A stretch of 64,000 nt of DNA. Source: Novosphingobium sp. Leaf2 (lineage in GTDB: Bacteria; Pseudomonadota; Alphaproteobacteria; Sphingomonadales; Sphingomonadaceae). Where the stretch lies: contig NZ_LMJY01000012.1 in NCBI RefSeq assembly GCF_001421325.1, positions 310,001 to 374,000 on the forward strand. Direction: 5' to 3'. Both the position numbers and the translations under genes were made by a program. This document shows positions 43,780 through 53,661 of the stretch, piece after piece (within the stretch, counting starts at the first letter, position 1; each line of letters starts with the position of its first letter). The notes beneath the pieces were generated by a model. It did not search any database. It worked only from the letters and a program-made list of their open reading frames with translations, and was not told the origin of the DNA.

Positions 43780-45669
43780 TTACCGCATGGCGACGTAGCG
43801 GCCCGGCGCATCCTCGATCACGGGATCGCCTTTGCCGCCCGGTTTGCGCTTGCCGCGCGCAGGCACGTCCTCTGGATCGAGCTCGCGCAGCCACTGTACC
43901 CAGTGCGGCCACCAGCTGCCCGGATGCTCGGTCGCACTAGCAATGAACGCGTCCAGCGAAGGGACCAAGTCGGGATTGGTCCAATACTGATATTTCCCCG
44001 ATGATGGGGGGTTGACGACGCCAGCGATATGCCCCGAGCCCGCCAGCACGAACTCCCACGGGCCCGCCAGTAGCCGGGTCAGTTTCCAGACGCTCTTCGC
44101 AGGCGCGATATGATCGTCGCGCCCGGCCTGGATGTAGGTAGGAGTAGTGATACGCCGCAGGTCAATCGGCGTGCCGCACACGGACAGCGAATCCGGCTGC
44201 GCCAGACGATTGTCCCGGTACAGGTCCTGCAGATAGCTGCGGTGCCACTGCGCGGGCAGATTGGTGACATCGCCGTTCCAGTGGAGCAAGTCGAAAGCGG
44301 GATACTCCTCGCCCTTCAGGTAATTGCGCTCCACGTAATTCCAGATCAGGTCGTTGCCGCGCAGCAGGTTGAACGTGGTGGCAAGATAGCGTCCGTCCAG
44401 ATAGCCTTCGGGGGACAAGTGCCCCAGCGTATCGATCTGCTGATCGTCGATGAAGTGCTTGAGATCGCCCGCATCTTCGAAGTCCACTTGCGCGGTGAAG
44501 AACGTGGCGCTGGCCACCTTGTCTGCCTCCCCGTTGCGCGCCAGCACGGCGAGCGTGGCGGCCAAGGTGGTGCCGGCCACGCAGTACCCGATGGTATGTG
44601 CCGAGGGCACGTTAAGCCGCGCCCGCACGCGATCGACCGCTTCGATCTGCGCCGCGACGTAATCGTCCCATGCGACGTGAGCCAGCGATGCATCCGCCGA
44701 TTTCCACGAGACCATGAACACGCTGATCCCCTGCTCCACCGCCCAGCGCACGAAGCTTTTCTTGGCGTTCAGGTCCAGGATGTAGAACCGGTTGATCCAG
44801 GGCGGGAAGATCACCAGCGGTGTGCGCATCACTTGCGGGGTCGTTGGCGTATACTGGATGAGCTGGTACAGCGGGGTTTCGAAAACTACTTTGCCGGGCG
44901 TGACGGCGATGTTTTCCCCCACTACGAACGCATCGGAGCGCGTGTGGGAAAGCTGGCCCTTGCGCATGTCCCCCAGCAGGTTCTCGAAGCCGCGCACCAG
45001 GCTTTCGCCGCCGGTTTCCAGCGCCTTGCCCAGCGCCACCGGATTGGTCAGCGGAAAATTGGCCGGGCTCAGCGCGTCGACGATCGTGCGGGTGGCGAAC
45101 TGCAGCTGCGCCTTTTTCGCCGGGTCCAAGCCTTCGACGGCGCCCGCCATATCCATCAACTGCTCACCGGCCATCAGGTAAAGCTGATGCAGCACCGCAA
45201 AGAACGGCTGGCTGCGCCATTGCGGATCGGCGAACCGGCGATCGCTGCGCGGCAAGACCGGTTCCGGCGTCGGCTCACCCCCATCAGTACCGAGCCCGAA
45301 CTGGCCGAAGATGGCGTTGGTGATGGCCAGTCCGTCGTTCCACAGCTTCTGCTGAACGGCGGGATTGGCGAGCGGCAACTGCCCGAACACACCTTGCGCC
45401 ATCCCGATCCATTGCGCCGGATCGCCGAACGGGGCGGCGGGCGTCGCGGATTTCTGCGACGTTTCCACCTGGTAATCCGTCCACAAGGATTGCAACTGGC
45501 CCACGACCTGCCCCCACCCGACGGACGGTGACGCGCCTGCTACGTCCTGATCCATCACGGCCGGGCGGGGTGGTTCGGTAGTCCGATCTTTGCGCGCCGG
45601 CTTTTTGCGGGGCTGCGCCTTGCGCGGCGTCGTCGGGTCACTCGCAGATTTGCTGCCTTTGGTAACCAT
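43780..45669 (-). CDS. phaC: Class I poly(3-hydroxyalkanoate) synthase
   Basis: Polymerises hydroxyacyl-CoA to PHA at the granule surface. The 629-residue protein has a basic N-terminus (KAQPRKKPARKDRT), the PhaC N-terminal domain, and the alpha/beta-hydrolase core with catalytic Cys in GYCVAGTTLAA, Asp in GRDDHIAPAKSVWK and His in GSGHIAGVVNPP. Length indicates class I (no PhaE or PhaR needed). ATG at 45669 with GAGGAG at rather long spacing. Divergent from the aminotransferase gene; followed after 175 bases by the phasin gene. Confidence 0.96.
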   Translation of the reverse strand: MVTKGSKSASDPTTPRKAQPRKKPARKDRTTEPPRPAVMDQDVAGASPSVGWGQVVGQLQSLWTDYQVETSQKSATPAAPFGDPAQWIGMAQGVFGQLPLANPAVQQKLWNDGLAITNAIFGQFGLGTDGGEPTPEPVLPRSDRRFADPQWRSQPFFAVLHQLYLMAGEQLMDMAGAVEGLDPAKKAQLQFATRTIVDALSPANFPLTNPVALGKALETGGESLVRGFENLLGDMRKGQLSHTRSDAFVVGENIAVTPGKVVFETPLYQLIQYTPTTPQVMRTPLVIFPPWINRFYILDLNAKKSFVRWAVEQGISVFMVSWKSADASLAHVAWDDYVAAQIEAVDRVRARLNVPSAHTIGYCVAGTTLAATLAVLARNGEADKVASATFFTAQVDFEDAGDLKHFIDDQQIDTLGHLSPEGYLDGRYLATTFNLLRGNDLIWNYVERNYLKGEEYPAFDLLHWNGDVTNLPAQWHRSYLQDLYRDNRLAQPDSLSVCGTPIDLRRITTPTYIQAGRDDHIAPAKSVWKLTRLLAGPWEFVLAGSGHIAGVVNPPSSGKYQYWTNPDLVPSLDAFIASATEHPGSWWPHWVQWLRELDPEDVPARGKRKPGGKGDPVIEDAPGRYVAMR

Positions 45670-45862
45670 AAAAATTACGCGCTCCTCGTCCGTGCTCAGG
45701 TTTGGCCGCACCGGGCGCGCCTGTCGAGCCCCCAGTATATCCGATTGCGCCCGATGCGCGCCGGATCCCGTCAAGGCGCAAGAGCCATTTGCGCGGACGG
45801 CGTAATCCCTTACAGGGGCCCAGCGGCGCGATTGCCGCCACGCAGCTGGATACCAACAGGTC

Positions 45863-47056
45863 ATGGAAGACGAGTTCTACCGCATCAAGCGACTGCCGCC
45901 CTACGTCATCGCCGAAGTGAACGCGATGCGGCATGCGGCACGCCAGGCGGGCAAGGACATCATCGATCTTGGTATGGGCAATCCGGACCTGCCGCCGCCC
46001 CAGCACGTGCTCGACAAGCTGTGCGAGGTGGCGCAAAAGCCCGGCGCACACGGCTATTCACAGTCCAAGGGCATCCCCGGCCTGCGCCGCGCGCAAGCCA
46101 ATTATTACGCGACCCGTTTCAACGTGGAGCTTGATCCCGAAACCGAGGTCGTCGTCACGATGGGCTCGAAGGAGGGGCTGGCCAGTCTCGCCACGGCGAT
46201 CACCGCGCCGGGCGATGTGGTGCTGGCGCCCAACCCCAGCTACCCGATCCATACGTTCGGCTTCATTATCGCGGGCGCAACGATCCGCTCGGTGCCGACG
46301 ACGCCGGACGAAAACTACTGGCGCTCGCTGGACCGCGCGATGGCGTTCACCGTGCCACGCCCGTCCATCCTGATCGTCAATTACCCCTCGAACCCTACCG
46401 CCGAAACGGTGGACCTGGCCTTCTACGAACGCCTCGTCGCGTGGGCGAAGGAAAACAAGGTGTGGGTGCTGTCCGACCTTGCCTATTCCGAGCTGTATTA
46501 CGACGGGCAGCCCACGCGCTCGATCCTGGAAGTGCCCGGCGCCAAGGACATCGCGGTCGAGTTCACCTCGATGAGCAAGACCTACTCGATGGCCGGCTGG
46601 CGCATCGGCTTCGCGGTGGGCAACCAGAAGCTGATCGCGGCGCTGACGCGGGTGAAATCCTACCTCGATTACGGCGCGTTCACGCCGATCCAGGCGGCTG
46701 CCTGCGCTGCGCTCAACGGCCCGCAGGATATCGTCGAGCGCAACCGCCAGCTGTACCAGAAGCGCCGCGACGTGATGGTCGAAGCGTTCGCCCGTGCCGG
46801 CTGGGATATTCCGCCACCCAAGGCCTCGATGTTCGCCTGGGCCCCCCTGCCCCCCGCGCTCAAGGACATGGGCAGCCTGGAATTTTCCAAGCAGTTGCTC
46901 ACCCATGCCGAAGTCGCGGTAGCGCCCGGCGTCGGCTATGGCGAGGATGGCGAAGGGTTCGTCAGGATCGCCATGGTGGAAAACGAACAGCGGCTCCGGC
47001 AGGCCGCGCGCAACGTGAAGCGATATCTGTCCTCGATGGGTGTAAATACGCCGTGA
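45863..47056 (+). CDS. PLP-dependent aminotransferase, class I/II (AlaC-like)
   Basis: A 397-residue fold-type I aminotransferase. The PLP Lys is in SMSKTYSMAGWRIGF, with IVNYPSNPTAETV and SDLAYSELYYDG as the cofactor pocket. The overall pattern fits the AlaC / LL-diaminopimelate-aminotransferase-like group, which includes alanine-forming transaminases. LL-DAP activity is not expected to be needed here, so glutamate-pyruvate transamination is the better guess. ATG at 45863. Confidence 0.88.
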   Translation: MEDEFYRIKRLPPYVIAEVNAMRHAARQAGKDIIDLGMGNPDLPPPQHVLDKLCEVAQKPGAHGYSQSKGIPGLRRAQANYYATRFNVELDPETEVVVTMGSKEGLASLATAITAPGDVVLAPNPSYPIHTFGFIIAGATIRSVPTTPDENYWRSLDRAMAFTVPRPSILIVNYPSNPTAETVDLAFYERLVAWAKENKVWVLSDLAYSELYYDGQPTRSILEVPGAKDIAVEFTSMSKTYSMAGWRIGFAVGNQKLIAALTRVKSYLDYGAFTPIQAAACAALNGPQDIVERNRQLYQKRRDVMVEAFARAGWDIPPPKASMFAWAPLPPALKDMGSLEFSKQLLTHAEVAVAPGVGYGEDGEGFVRIAMVENEQRLRQAARNVKRYLSSMGVNTP

Positions 47057-47105
47057 CCGCTCCGTGATAATCGGAAGAAATCCAACGATTTCCGTGATAT
47101 TTAGG

Positions 47106-47120
47106 TTAACTTCGCGTTAA
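47106..47120. promoter_or_regulatory. CtrA-type box TTAA-N7-TTAA
   Basis: An exact match to the alphaproteobacterial CtrA recognition sequence, in the 148-base gap before the winged-helix regulator gene and 85 bases from its start codon. A second, imperfect relative lies at 420-434. Motif evidence only; the site is A+T-rich in a G+C-rich genome, which makes chance less likely. Confidence 0.6.
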
Positions 47121-47204
47121 TTCTGTAAGAATCTACGTGTTGTTCCCTAAGCCTATTTCCCGCCATCAGGGCCCTGACGTTTCTCGTAAACGAGCAGGGA
47201 TATT

Positions 47205-47933
47205 ATGGCGGACCGTTATATGCGTCGCGAAGCGATGCACCATTTCCGATGGCTGAAGCCAGGTCGGATTCCTCTGGAATTCGACCTGCGCATCAGTGGG
47301 TGGGCGCTCGACGAAAGCGGTGAACCCTCCAGCGCGTGCATCGGCATTCTCGATGCCGGCGGTCTGGACGAAAATGACATGGCCCGCATCCGGGCTTATC
47401 CTGAAGATATGCGCCGCTACATTCTGGTGATCACCAGCGCCTCGGCGCAAGCGCGCACGCAATTGCTGCTGGCCGGCTTCGGAGAGGCCGTGGCCGATAC
47501 GACCGAGCCGTACGAATTCGATGCCCGCGCTCGGCGGCTTGCAGAATTGACCCGCTGGCTGCCGCGCCATCGCACGCTCGGCAACCTCGAACTCGACCTT
47601 CTGGCCCGCGAAGCCTACAGCGCGGGCAAGTCCCTCAACCTCAATCCCCGCGAATTTGCGTTGATCTGGCGGCTGTCGGACAATCCGGGCGAGCCGGTCA
47701 GCAAGCAGCACCTGATACAGGACGTGTGGCGGATGGGCTTCGTGCCGGAAACCAATAGCATCGCGGTGCACATGTCGCGCCTGCGCCGCAAGCTCAGTTT
47801 TGCCGGGCTGGCAGGGATGATCAGCACCACGCCCACCGGCGCGTACTGCCTCTTGGCGCCCGGCTCGGGCAAAGCCGCGAGCGCGGTGGGCACTGCACGC
47901 GATGCACAGACTTTGTCTTCGGGGCAGTGCTGA
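47205..47933 (+). CDS. Winged-helix response-regulator-like protein with degenerate receiver
   Basis: A 242-residue protein. The C-terminal half (about 140-230) is an OmpR/PhoB-type winged helix: LNLNPREFALIWRLSDNPGE and NSIAVHMSRLRRKL, ending in ISTTPTGAYCL. The N-terminal part looks like a receiver remnant (ACIGILDAGG, ILVITSASAQARTQLLLAGF) but lacks the usual acidic pocket, so phosphorylation control is doubtful. No histidine kinase is adjacent. AGGGATATT precedes the ATG; a CtrA-type box lies upstream. Confidence 0.85.
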   Translation: MADRYMRREAMHHFRWLKPGRIPLEFDLRISGWALDESGEPSSACIGILDAGGLDENDMARIRAYPEDMRRYILVITSASAQARTQLLLAGFGEAVADTTEPYEFDARARRLAELTRWLPRHRTLGNLELDLLAREAYSAGKSLNLNPREFALIWRLSDNPGEPVSKQHLIQDVWRMGFVPETNSIAVHMSRLRRKLSFAGLAGMISTTPTGAYCLLAPGSGKAASAVGTARDAQTLSSGQC

Positions 47934-47945
47934 TACTGGCCAGAG

Positions 47946-48479
47946 TCAGCCTGACCAAGGACGCTCCGCCAGCGCGGCGAGATCGTCCGGGGTATTGAGG
48001 TTGGGAACTGCCGCCCCGATGTCGATCCGTCGGGCACCGATGCAATCAGCAAAACGATACATCGCGTGCGGACCCTCGCCCAGCAGTACATCTTCCAACA
48101 CCGGCGCGGCTGCGGCGGGCCAGATGCCGATGACCGGCTGACTGGCAAGGCAGGCCGGTGCAGGGCCAAGCAGGCCCGGCAGATCGTCAGGAAACAGCCC
48201 CGTATCGACCCCGCAACTCAGGACCGTATCGTAACCCGCGTCCTGCGCATGGCGAAGCGCGGCGGCCAGCCCGCCCAGCGGACCCATCCCGGCGCGTGGC
48301 CAGTCCGGAACGGTCGGGGCCGGCGCCCTTTCCCGTCCTGCCACGACGACATGGTCGCACCACTGCGCCAGCGCATCGACAGCCAGGGCGATCAGCGTAT
48401 GCCCGCCCAGCATCGCCAGCGCCTTGTCGCTGCCAAAACGGCGTGACAGCCCGCCGGCCAGAACGACACCCAGGATCAT
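47946..48479 (-). CDS. mobA: Molybdenum cofactor guanylyltransferase
   Basis: Attaches GMP to molybdopterin, giving the bis-MGD cofactor of DMSO-reductase-type enzymes. The 177-residue protein has the nucleotide site VVLAGGLSRRFGSDKALAML and GMGPLGGLAAALRHA, with the acidic SCGVDTGLFPDDL. ATG at 48479 gives the canonical N-terminus. Tail to tail with the winged-helix gene. Its guanylyl specificity is inferred from resemblance to MobA rather than MocA. Confidence 0.9.
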   Translation of the reverse strand: MILGVVLAGGLSRRFGSDKALAMLGGHTLIALAVDALAQWCDHVVVAGRERAPAPTVPDWPRAGMGPLGGLAAALRHAQDAGYDTVLSCGVDTGLFPDDLPGLLGPAPACLASQPVIGIWPAAAAPVLEDVLLGEGPHAMYRFADCIGARRIDIGAAVPNLNTPDDLAALAERPWSG

Positions 48480-48651
48480 GCGCCACCTCGTTGCATCACG
48501 GGCCATACCGATGCGCGCATCCCAGCTGGTTGGGAACCCTGCCCGCACACATGCCCGCGAAATTCGCAAGCCCACCGCATTTCTTGCCAAAATGCGCAAA
48601 TCCCGTTGCGCTCGCGTCAACGGGTTGCTAGGCGCGCACCTCCCCACCGGC

Positions 48652-48725
48652 GGCCCGATGGCGGAGTGGTTACGCAGAGGACTGCAAATCCTTGCACGCC
48701 GGTTCGATTCCGGCTCGGGCCTCCA
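48652..48725 (+). tRNA. tRNA-Cys (anticodon GCA)
   Basis: A 74-base tRNA with encoded CCA: acceptor GGCCCGA pairs with TCGGGCC, discriminator T, anticodon loop CTGCAAA with GCA, and T arm GGTTCGATTCC. The U73 discriminator is the identity base of tRNA-Cys. The IS cluster begins about 230 bases downstream. Confidence 0.97.
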
Positions 48726-48951
48726 TTTTTGCTTATCAGCAAGTCTGGAAGCATCCCAAACCCGGTTTTTGTTTTGTTTGGGTGGCAATATGGCGCGATC
48801 AAGGTCGGCCATTTCATCAACTCGCACCCAATGATGGTAGATTTGACGGTTGCCCCGCACGCTGTCCGTCTAATGCGGACCGCTTTTCTACCGTAGGCAG
48901 TTCTCCCTCGGCTGCGCCCAACCTCGCCCGCTCTCGACGACGGAAGGACGG
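48726..48951. other. Gap between tRNA-Cys and the IS cluster
   Basis: No gene can be supported. A 7-bp stem with a 14-base T-rich loop (48755-48761 with 48776-48782) lies soon after the tRNA and may help end its transcript. Several short overlapping frames lack ribosome sites. Confidence 0.5.
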
Positions 48952-49031
48952 ATGACTCACGACAGCGCCTCCTTACACATCCGTTGAATCAACTGATCAA
49001 TGCCTGCACAAGACATTCAATGGGTCGAGCC
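48952..49031 (-). repeat. Leader remnant of a second IS5-type element
   Basis: Bases 48952-48993 match 49769-49810 (the start codon and leader of the adjacent transposase) at 35 of 42 positions, in the same orientation. Weaker similarity continues to the GGCTC at 49031/49850. The match covers the leader and start codon only, after which the two diverge. It looks like the 5' end of a related element left behind after recombination. Confidence 0.6.
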
Positions 49032-49777
49032 AAAAGATGACAGTTGCAGCGATGCAGATGGCGGACATGAAGGTATGTGCGCAGCGATCATATCTGGTGT
49101 GGATGCGTCGCCAGTCCTTGAGCCTGCCGAACATGATCTCGACTTCGTGGCGCTGCCGATAGAGCGCGACATCGTGCGGTATCGGTACTTTGCGGTTCTT
49201 TTTTGACGGGATGCAGGCGGCGATCTTGCGGTCTGCCAGCGCGGCCCGGAACCAGTTCGCGTCGTAGCCTCTGTCGCCGAGCAGAGCTTTGGCCTTGGGT
49301 AAGGCGTCGATCATGAGCGCGGCACCCTGTAGTCGCTCATCTGCCCTTCACTGAGCAGCATGAAGAGCGGTCGGCCCTGGCCATCGCATACGGCATGAAG
49401 CTTCGAGTTCAGGCCGCCTTTGGTGAGTCCGATACGTCGGGGAACAGCCCCTTTTTGAGCAGGCTCGCCGCCGTGCGATGTGCCTTCAGATGGGTCGCAT
49501 CGATCATCAACTGGTCCGGCTCCCCGCCCTTCGCCGCCAGGCCTGCGAAGATTTTGTTGAAACCGCCAAGTCGGCTGCGGCGGATGAAGCGGTTGTAGAT
49601 CGTCTTGGACGGCCCGTACTCGGCAGGCGCATCCCGCCACCGCAGACCGTTCCGGATCACAAAGATAATCCCGCTGATGACCCGCCGATCATCGACACGC
49701 GGCACACCGTGCGACAGCGGGAAATATGGCTCGATCCGGTGCATTTGCGCCTCGGAAAGCCAGATCAAATCACTCAT
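48997..49777 (-). pseudogene. IS5-family transposase, disrupted
   Basis: DDE transposase of the IS5 family (IS427-like group): MSDLIWLSEAQMHRIEPYFP at the N-terminus, MIDATHLKAHR with the first Asp, then GLTKGGLNSKLHAV, LLGDRGYDANWF and the C-terminal IMFGRLKDWRRIHTRYDR. Part A (49777-49409) and part B are joined by a -1 slip at AAAAAGGGG (49456-49448), normal for the group. A second break is not normal: at 49325-49327 one G of an expected GGGG is missing, shifting SDYRGAALMIDAL out of frame. The last ten residues may be read from a neighbouring element. Confidence 0.85.
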
Positions 49778-49850
49778 GACAGCGCCTTCTCACACCGCCA
49801 TTGAATCAACCATGCGCTATTTTCGCAAGTGATTCAAAAAGTCCTGAGCC
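49027..49850 (-). mobile_element. IS5-family element 1, inactive
   Basis: About 824 bp between two GGCTC sequences (minus strand, 49850 and 49031). The right end contains TTTTTGAATCAC; no matching inverted end is found on the left, where instead the leader of a related element begins. Target duplication not identifiable. Boundaries are approximate. Confidence 0.6.
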
Positions 49851-49852
49851 TA

Positions 49853-50673
49853 GGGCCTGTAGGGATTCAGGATTTCCAAGACGGCGGAGATATGATTCAC
49901 ACTATGGATGGATCGCTTCGTACTGACTGGTGCCCAATGGGCAAAGATCGAGCCGCATTGTCTGGGAAAGCCGGCTGACCCTGGGCGGAGCGGAAAGAAC
50001 AACTGGCTTTTTATGGAGACGGTGCTGTGGATTGTCAGGACGGGCAGTCCGTGGCGTGATCTGCCAGCCCTGTTCGGCAACTGGAGCACGGCGTTCCGGC
50101 GGTTCCGCGATTGGGGTGAAGCTGATGTTTTCAAGCGGATTTTCGACGCACTATCGGAAGCGCCGGACATGGAATACGCGATGGTCGATGCCAGTATCGT
50201 CAAGGTCCACCGGCACGGCCAAGGCGCAAAAGGGGGACTCAGAGCCAGGCCATTGGCCGTTCCAAAGGCGGTATGACCACCAAGATTTTGGCGTTGACAG
50301 ACGCCTTGGGCAACCTTGTGCGGTTTGAACTATTGCCAGGCCATCGGTTCGACACCATCGGCGTTGCACCGTTGATCAAAGGCATCCAGTTCGATGCCCT
50401 ACTCGGCGATAAGGCTTTCGATTCCAACTGGATCGTCGAGGACTTGAATCAAGGAGGTGCGCAAGTAATCATCTCACAGCGCCCTGCGCGCGCCCAAAAA
50501 ATCAAGATCGACGCCAAGATGCATGAATGGCGCCACCTGATCGAAAACTACTTTTGCAAACTCAAAGAGTTCAAGCGCATCGCAATGCGCGCCTGCAAAA
50601 CAGACCAGAGCTTTTCGGCCATGATCTATCTCGCCGCTGCCGTGAGCAACGCGCCTTGAATCCCCACAGGCCC
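49853..50673 (+). mobile_element. IS5-family element 2, complete
   Basis: 821 bp with 17-base terminal inverted repeats, GGGCCTGTRGGGATTCA, one mismatch between ends. TA is present on both sides (49851-49852 and 50674-50675) as the target duplication. The insertion lies two bases from the end of element 1, in what would have been GAGCCTAGGCATC. Confidence 0.9.
49908..50659 (+). CDS. IS5-family transposase of element 2 (-1 frameshift)
   Basis: Part A (49908-50276) begins with MDRFVLTGAQWAKIEPHC and contains SPWRDLPALFGNWST and the catalytic Asp in YAMVDASIVKVHRHG. Part B (to 50659) has MTTKILALTDALGN, ALLGDKAFDSNW with the second Asp and the C-terminal Glu region LIENYFCKLKEFKRIAMR. A -1 slip on AAAAGGGGG (50228-50236) joins them and restores the family sequence AKGGTQSQAIGRSKGG. 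All DDE positions seem intact, so the element may be active. Confidence 0.87.
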
Positions 50674-50779
50674 TAGGCATCACCGTCAAGGTTTGAGCAA
50701 CCAAGTCCCGTCATGATGGCTTAGCGGCTCTCGTGGCAGAGGCGTTGCTGTCTTCGACCTGCAAAAGAGATTTCGTGCC

Positions 50780-51142
50780 ATGTCCATCCGTTTCGCCGCT
50801 GCCTGGAATGCGACGAACCCGGCGATCGCGCACTCGCTCTGCACCGGGGCGCCGCTCGACGCATGCAACGACAACCAACCCGCCATCAAAGACTATCGCG
50901 GGATCCCGCCGGTAGCATCTGCGATCAGCACACCCGCCTGCCCGACAGACGCCGCTGGCCTTGCTGCCACGCTCATGCATTTTGCGCGCTATGGCCTCTC
51001 TGCCGCCCATCAGGCACGGATCAGGGCAGAAGTAGCCCATACAACAGGCGACACCCGCGCGATGACTCACTGGCTGGACATCTGCCGCCGACTGGACCGG
51101 CGTATGGCGTGCGCGGCAATGAAGGCGCTTGGCTGCGATTGA
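50780..51142 (+). CDS. Hypothetical protein beside the IS cluster
   Basis: A 120-residue protein without signal or membrane segment. N-terminal ~60 residues are extended, with a CNDNQPAIKDYRGIP stretch; the C-terminal half looks helical (AATLMHFARYGLSAAHQARI, THWLDICRRLDRRMACAA). The ATG follows an AAAGAGA ribosome-like site. No family recognised. It lies 104 bases from the end of IS element 2, which has not disrupted it. Confidence 0.6.
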   Translation: MSIRFAAAWNATNPAIAHSLCTGAPLDACNDNQPAIKDYRGIPPVASAISTPACPTDAAGLAATLMHFARYGLSAAHQARIRAEVAHTTGDTRAMTHWLDICRRLDRRMACAAMKALGCD

Positions 51143-52449
<1,307 letters not shown>

Positions 52450-52573
52450 ACGCAAAGCACATGCTCTCGCGCTGCCGCGCCGGTTTCCCGGTCGATAGCG
52501 CGGGCGCCGGACTACTTATTGGAACTGCCCCGGCCAACGCCGGCTGCTTCCACGATCAGGAACAGGAAAACCG

Positions 52574-53464
52574 ATGTCAATCCTCGTAGACAAAAACACC
52601 AAGGTCATCACCCAAGGCATGACCGGCGCAACCGGCAGCTTCCACACGCAGGCCGCGCTCGATTACGGCACGCAGATGGTTGCCGGCGTAACCCCCGGCA
52701 AGGGCGGAACCGAGCATCTTGGCCTGCCGCAGTTCAACTCGGTGCACGAAGCCAAGGCCGCAACGGGCGCCACCGCCTCGTGCGTGTACGTGCCGCCAGC
52801 GGGTGCGGCTGACGCGATCCTGGAAGCGATCGATGCGCAGATCGAACTGATCATCTGCATCACCGAAGGCATCCCGGTGCTGGACATGGTTCCGGTGAAA
52901 CGCGCCCTCGTCGGCTCGAAGTCCCGCCTGATCGGCCCCAACTGCCCCGGCGTGCTGACGCCCGGCGAATGCAAGATCGGCATCATGCCCGGCAGCATCT
53001 TTTCCAAGGGCTCGGTCGGGGTTGTTTCGCGCTCGGGCACGCTTACCTATGAAGCCGTGTTCCAGACCACCAACGCAGGCCTCGGCCAGACCACTGCGGT
53101 CGGCATCGGCGGTGATCCAGTGAACGGAACCAACTTTATCGACATGCTGGAACTCTTCCTGGCGGACGATGAAACCGAGTCGATCATCATGATCGGTGAA
53201 ATTGGCGGCAGCGCCGAGGAAGAAGCCGCCCGGTTCCTGCAGGATGAAGCCAAGCGCGGTCGCCGCAAGCCGATGGCTGGCTTCATCGCCGGTCGCACGG
53301 CGCCTCCGGGCCGCCGCATGGGTCACGCTGGCGCGATCGTTTCGGGCGGCCAAGGCGGCGCCGAAGAAAAGATTGCGGCGATGGAAGCGGCCGGCATCAA
53401 GGTGTCGTCCAGCCCTTCGCTGCTAGGTGAAACGCTGGTCGAAGCCATCAAGGCGTTTGCCTGA
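52574..53464 (+). CDS. sucD: Succinyl-CoA synthetase alpha subunit
   Basis: Interconverts succinyl-CoA and succinate with nucleotide phosphorylation. The 296-residue alpha subunit has the CoA-binding N-terminus ([20 protein letters not shown]) and the phosphorylated His in [23 protein letters not shown] precedes the ATG. The beta subunit gene sucC, usually immediately before sucD in alphaproteobacteria, is absent here: mdh is followed directly by sucD after 124 bases. Confidence 0.97.
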   Translation: MSILVDKNTKVITQGMTGATGSFHTQAALDYGTQMVAGVTPGKGGTEHLGLPQFNSVHEAKAATGATASCVYVPPAGAADAILEAIDAQIELIICITEGIPVLDMVPVKRALVGSKSRLIGPNCPGVLTPGECKIGIMPGSIFSKGSVGVVSRSGTLTYEAVFQTTNAGLGQTTAVGIGGDPVNGTNFIDMLELFLADDETESIIMIGEIGGSAEEEAARFLQDEAKRGRRKPMAGFIAGRTAPPGRRMGHAGAIVSGGQGGAEEKIAAMEAAGIKVSSSPSLLGETLVEAIKAFA

Positions 53465-53476
53465 TTACATAGCCAG

Positions 53477-53511
53477 CCGGCGGCGCGGATTTTCAGGAAC
53501 CGCGCTGCCGG
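53477..53511 (+). repeat. Hairpin between sucD and sucA
   Basis: A 12-bp stem (53477-53488 with 53500-53511, one G-U pair) with an 11-base loop starts 12 bases after the sucD stop. No U run follows, so it is more likely a stability or attenuation structure than a full terminator. Confidence 0.6.
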
Positions 53512-53661
53512 AGGGCGCTTACAGAAAACACGTATGGGACATCCGGTCCCGACGTGAGTATCCGAGCGGACTTTCGGCCCCCTCCTCCTCTGGGGTCGTC
53601 CATGCCGCAACGTGAGGACGTCTGGCTGCACGTGGTTGCCGGCCAGCCGATTGGTGACGCC

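Noticed and set aside
41964-43940. A 658-codon plus-strand frame
   Set aside because: Antisense to clpS, the phasin and part of phaC; an artefact of codon bias.
48652-50675. tRNA-Cys as an attachment site of an integrated island
   Set aside because: No integrase gene and no repeat of the tRNA 3' end is visible downstream; only two IS elements are present.
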